Assembly (NCBI GenBank): GCA_018400355.1
Contig: JAGYMV010000026.1
Coordinates: forward strand, 1-8,397
Length of the DNA: 8,397 nucleotides
Direction: 5' to 3'
DNA from: Wenzhouxiangella sp.
GTDB lineage: Bacteria; Pseudomonadota; Gammaproteobacteria; Xanthomonadales; Wenzhouxiangellaceae
In this document: positions 6,422-8,397 of the stretch, one piece after another
Layout of the letters: each line of letters starts with the position of its first letter
Numbering within the stretch: position 1 is the stretch's first letter
Position numbers and translations under genes: made by a program
The notes under the pieces: generated by a model
What the model was told of the DNA's origin: nothing
Databases searched by the model: none
Seen by the model: the letters and a program-made list of their open reading frames with translations, nothing else

Positions 6422-8397
6422 ATGAAGAAAACACTTCTTTCAGCCATGCTCGTTTTTGGGCTGCCATTGGCTCAGGCGCAAACGACGATCGAATCACCAG
6501 CGCTCAGTAGCGAGGTCAGTGTCTATACAGATGCCAACGGCATTCCAACCATTGTGGGAGAAACAGAAACCGATGTGAGTTTTGTGCAAGGTTATTTGCA
6601 CGCCAGAGACCGTTTCTTCCAGATGGATTACTTGCGCCGAGTCGCGAGTGGCACATTGGGTGAGCTTTTTGGGCAAGCGGCTTTAAGCAACGATGTGACT
6701 TTGCGCACCTTAGGCTTGCGGCGAGCGGCATGGTCTTCCTACACCGAGCTGACCGCAAAAGAATTGGCTTGGGTCAAGTCTTATACCGATGGGGTCAATC
6801 ACTACTTGGCCACCAATCCACTGCCGCCTGAATATGGCGCCTTGGAGCTCACCATGGCCGAGCCTTGGTCCGGTGTGGATTCGTTGGTGATCGGTAAGCT
6901 ATTGGCGTTCCAGTTGTCTTTCGATTCGAGTTTGTCTGATATTGGCAACACCATTCGGATTGGTACCTATCAAGCCGTTGGAGAAGCGGCGGGGTTTGAT
7001 GGAACGGCTTTGTTTCTTGAAGACCTCAATATCTCAGTCCCTGTCGATGGACGCGTCAGCATTCCTGATTTCTTTGAGACTGCGGGCATCATCATTCCTG
7101 AAGATGCCAGTGGCGCACAAAAGATGGCCCAAACCGATGGTGTGGAGGCATCAAGCAAAGACATCCCCAAGGGCATGAATCTTGAGACCGTCTTTGGTGA
7201 GTTGAACACGCAAGCCATGCCAAAGGTGGATGCCAAGCTCTTGGAGATGGCGAAAAACTACAGAGACTCTGTGGCGAACCTGCCTTTTCTGAGTGAGACT
7301 CGGGACTTTGGGAGTAACTGGTGGGCTGTTTCTGGAGAACACACCGAATCGGGTTACCCATTGTTCGCCAATGACCCACACTTGGGCTTGGACATTCCAC
7401 CCATTTTCATGAATGAGAATACGGTGGTGCGCGATGAGGAGCTGGCGGTCAGTGGCGTCGTCTTTCCTGGCGCGCCAGTGAATGCTCAGGGCTGTAACTT
7501 GCACATGTGTTGGGGCTCAACGGTCAATCGCTTGGATGTCACCGATGTGTTCCAAGATCCTTTGTTGGTCAACAACTTTGGTCTTCCAACGCACACGGTT
7601 CACAAAGGGAAAAGAGAGCGCATTCTTTACGCCTTCCAAAGCTATTTCGTGAATGTGCCGGGCGATGAGAGCCCAGACAATGTGGTGCGAGCCAATGTCG
7701 GCTATGACAGCGGCGGGATCACCTTCATTGTGCCTCGTAGAAACTTTGGCCCAATCGTCGAGTTGATGGGGGATTCTGGGCTGAGTGTTCAATACACGGG
7801 TTGGGGTCCCACGTTTGAGCTATCAACATTCCGGGCTTGGTCGCGTGCTGACAGCTTAGAGGACTTTGAAGTCGGCCTGCGTGATTTTGCGTTTGGCTCG
7901 CAAAACTTCTTGTATGTGGATGTGGATGGCAACATTGCCTACTACATTGGCGGCGAGATGCCTTTGCGGGCTGATCTCCAGAATGAATTGGCACCCGCGG
8001 GCGGCATACCGCCTTGGTTCATCCGCGATGGCTCGGGTGCGCTAAACCACGAGTGGTTGATCACCGATGCGCCTCAAGAAGGGCAGGCGACACCGTATGC
8101 TTTGATTCCCAGAGAAGAAATGCCACAGGTTAAAAACCCACCATGGGGCTATGTGGCCAACGCCAACAATGACCCAGTCGGCACCACGCTCGATGGCAAC
8201 CCCCTCAATCAATTGCGCCCCGGTGGGAACGGTTTGTATTACCTCAATACAAGCTATGCCGATCTCCGCATGGGCCGCATTGATCGAGTCCTTGAGGATT
8301 TGGTTGAAGCGGGTGATGTCACCATCGATGACATGAAGGATTTGCAAGCCAACAACGAATTGTTGGATGCGGAACTGTTGTTGCCGTTTTTGCTGTT
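6422..8397 (+). CDS. Penicillin-acylase-family N-terminal-serine hydrolase, secreted (3' end outside the window)
   Basis: Open for 658 codons to the window edge; family members usually run to about 750-850 residues, so the C-terminus is missing. Residues 1-19 form a signal peptide (MKKTLLSAMLVFGLPLAQA, cleavage after AQA), indicating export to the periplasm. The alpha-chain start has VYTDANGIPTIVGETETD and GYLHARDRFFQMDYLRRVASGTLGELFG. A variable spacer at about 215-297 precedes DFGSNWWAVSG, where self-cleavage between G297 and S298 would expose S298 as the catalytic nucleophile. Beta-chain residues include H320 (NDPHLGL, beta position 23), V368 in WGSTVN near the oxyanion hole, and an NN pair at 582-583 in ANANNDPVG that aligns with the catalytic asparagine. 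All expected active-site parts are present. The substrate could be an N-acyl-homoserine lactone, a lipopeptide or another amide and cannot be read from sequence. Confidence 0.92.
   Translation, partial: MKKTLLSAMLVFGLPLAQAQTTIESPALSSEVSVYTDANGIPTIVGETETDVSFVQGYLHARDRFFQMDYLRRVASGTLGELFGQAALSNDVTLRTLGLRRAAWSSYTELTAKELAWVKSYTDGVNHYLATNPLPPEYGALELTMAEPWSGVDSLVIGKLLAFQLSFDSSLSDIGNTIRIGTYQAVGEAAGFDGTALFLEDLNISVPVDGRVSIPDFFETAGIIIPEDASGAQKMAQTDGVEASSKDIPKGMNLETVFGELNTQAMPKVDAKLLEMAKNYRDSVANLPFLSETRDFGSNWWAVSGEHTESGYPLFANDPHLGLDIPPIFMNENTVVRDEELAVSGVVFPGAPVNAQGCNLHMCWGSTVNRLDVTDVFQDPLLVNNFGLPTHTVHKGKRERILYAFQSYFVNVPGDESPDNVVRANVGYDSGGITFIVPRRNFGPIVELMGDSGLSVQYTGWGPTFELSTFRAWSRADSLEDFEVGLRDFAFGSQNFLYVDVDGNIAYYIGGEMPLRADLQNELAPAGGIPPWFIRDGSGALNHEWLITDAPQEGQATPYALIPREEMPQVKNPPWGYVANANNDPVGTTLDGNPLNQLRPGGNGLYYLNTSYADLRMGRIDRVLEDLVEAGDVTIDDMKDLQANNELLDAELLLPFLL

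Noticed and set aside
7092..8347. Minus-strand open frames of about 90-117 codons inside the acylase gene
   Set aside because: The plus-strand acylase frame is continuous with family motifs on both sides; the minus-strand frames have no motifs or ribosome sites.
5466..8397. Idea that the acylase hydrolyses N-formylkynurenine made by KynA
   Set aside because: The acylase carries a signal peptide and would be outside the cytoplasm, away from KynA; it also seems to have its own promoter, and the family acts on larger acyl amides.
1..8397. Mobile elements, CRISPR arrays, tRNA or rRNA genes, tandem repeats
   Set aside because: Looked for on both strands; coding sequence is nearly continuous and no repeat arrays, transposase motifs or cloverleaf patterns were seen.

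Overview
The window looks like ordinary chromosome from a proteobacterium, most likely a gammaproteobacterium. The reasons are a RimK that follows the Escherichia coli protein almost residue for residue, a RimB/RimK pair, and a pyruvate dehydrogenase of the heterotetrameric E1 (alpha plus beta) type resembling, from memory, that of Legionella-like gammaproteobacteria. Base composition looks moderately GC-rich and even throughout. I see no insertion sequence, phage gene, tRNA, rRNA or CRISPR array. Seven genes fill the window; no gene-free stretch exceeds about 130 bases, and both end genes are cut by the window edges.

Layout: (1) 1-603, plus strand: the 3' part of trpS (tryptophanyl-tRNA synthetase). 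(2) 634-5338, minus strand: a tight five-gene cluster transcribed right to left, pdhA (E1 alpha), pdhB (E1 beta), pdhC (E2), rimB (retropepsin-like protease) and rimK (S6 glutamate ligase). Junctions are a 1-base overlap, a 4-base overlap, an 11-base gap and a 1-base gap, so it is very probably one operon. (3) 5339-5465: a divergent intergenic region with a good sigma70-type promoter for the operon (perfect TATAAT, 17-base spacer) covered by a perfect 7-bp inverted repeat that looks like an operator. (4) 5466-6302, plus strand: kynA (tryptophan 2,3-dioxygenase) behind a perfect 8-base Shine-Dalgarno sequence. (5) 6303-6421: intergenic region with a plausible extended -10 promoter. (6) 6422-8397, plus strand: a secreted penicillin-acylase-family N-terminal-serine hydrolase, open to the end of the window.

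Functionally, PdhA, PdhB and PdhC form the decarboxylase and acyltransferase parts of a 2-oxo acid dehydrogenase complex, most likely pyruvate to acetyl-CoA; no E3 gene is present here. RimK adds glutamates to the C-terminus of ribosomal protein S6 and RimB is the protease paired with it in Pseudomonas. Their position at the end of the pdh operon ties ribosome modification to central carbon metabolism at the level of transcription. KynA starts tryptophan breakdown in the cytoplasm. The acylase acts outside the cytoplasmic membrane on an amide whose identity cannot be read from sequence. The points most worth a second look are the pdh-rim operon, the operator-like repeat on its promoter, and the Asp-to-Thr change in the E2 active-site motif. 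I do not see a clearly new system.
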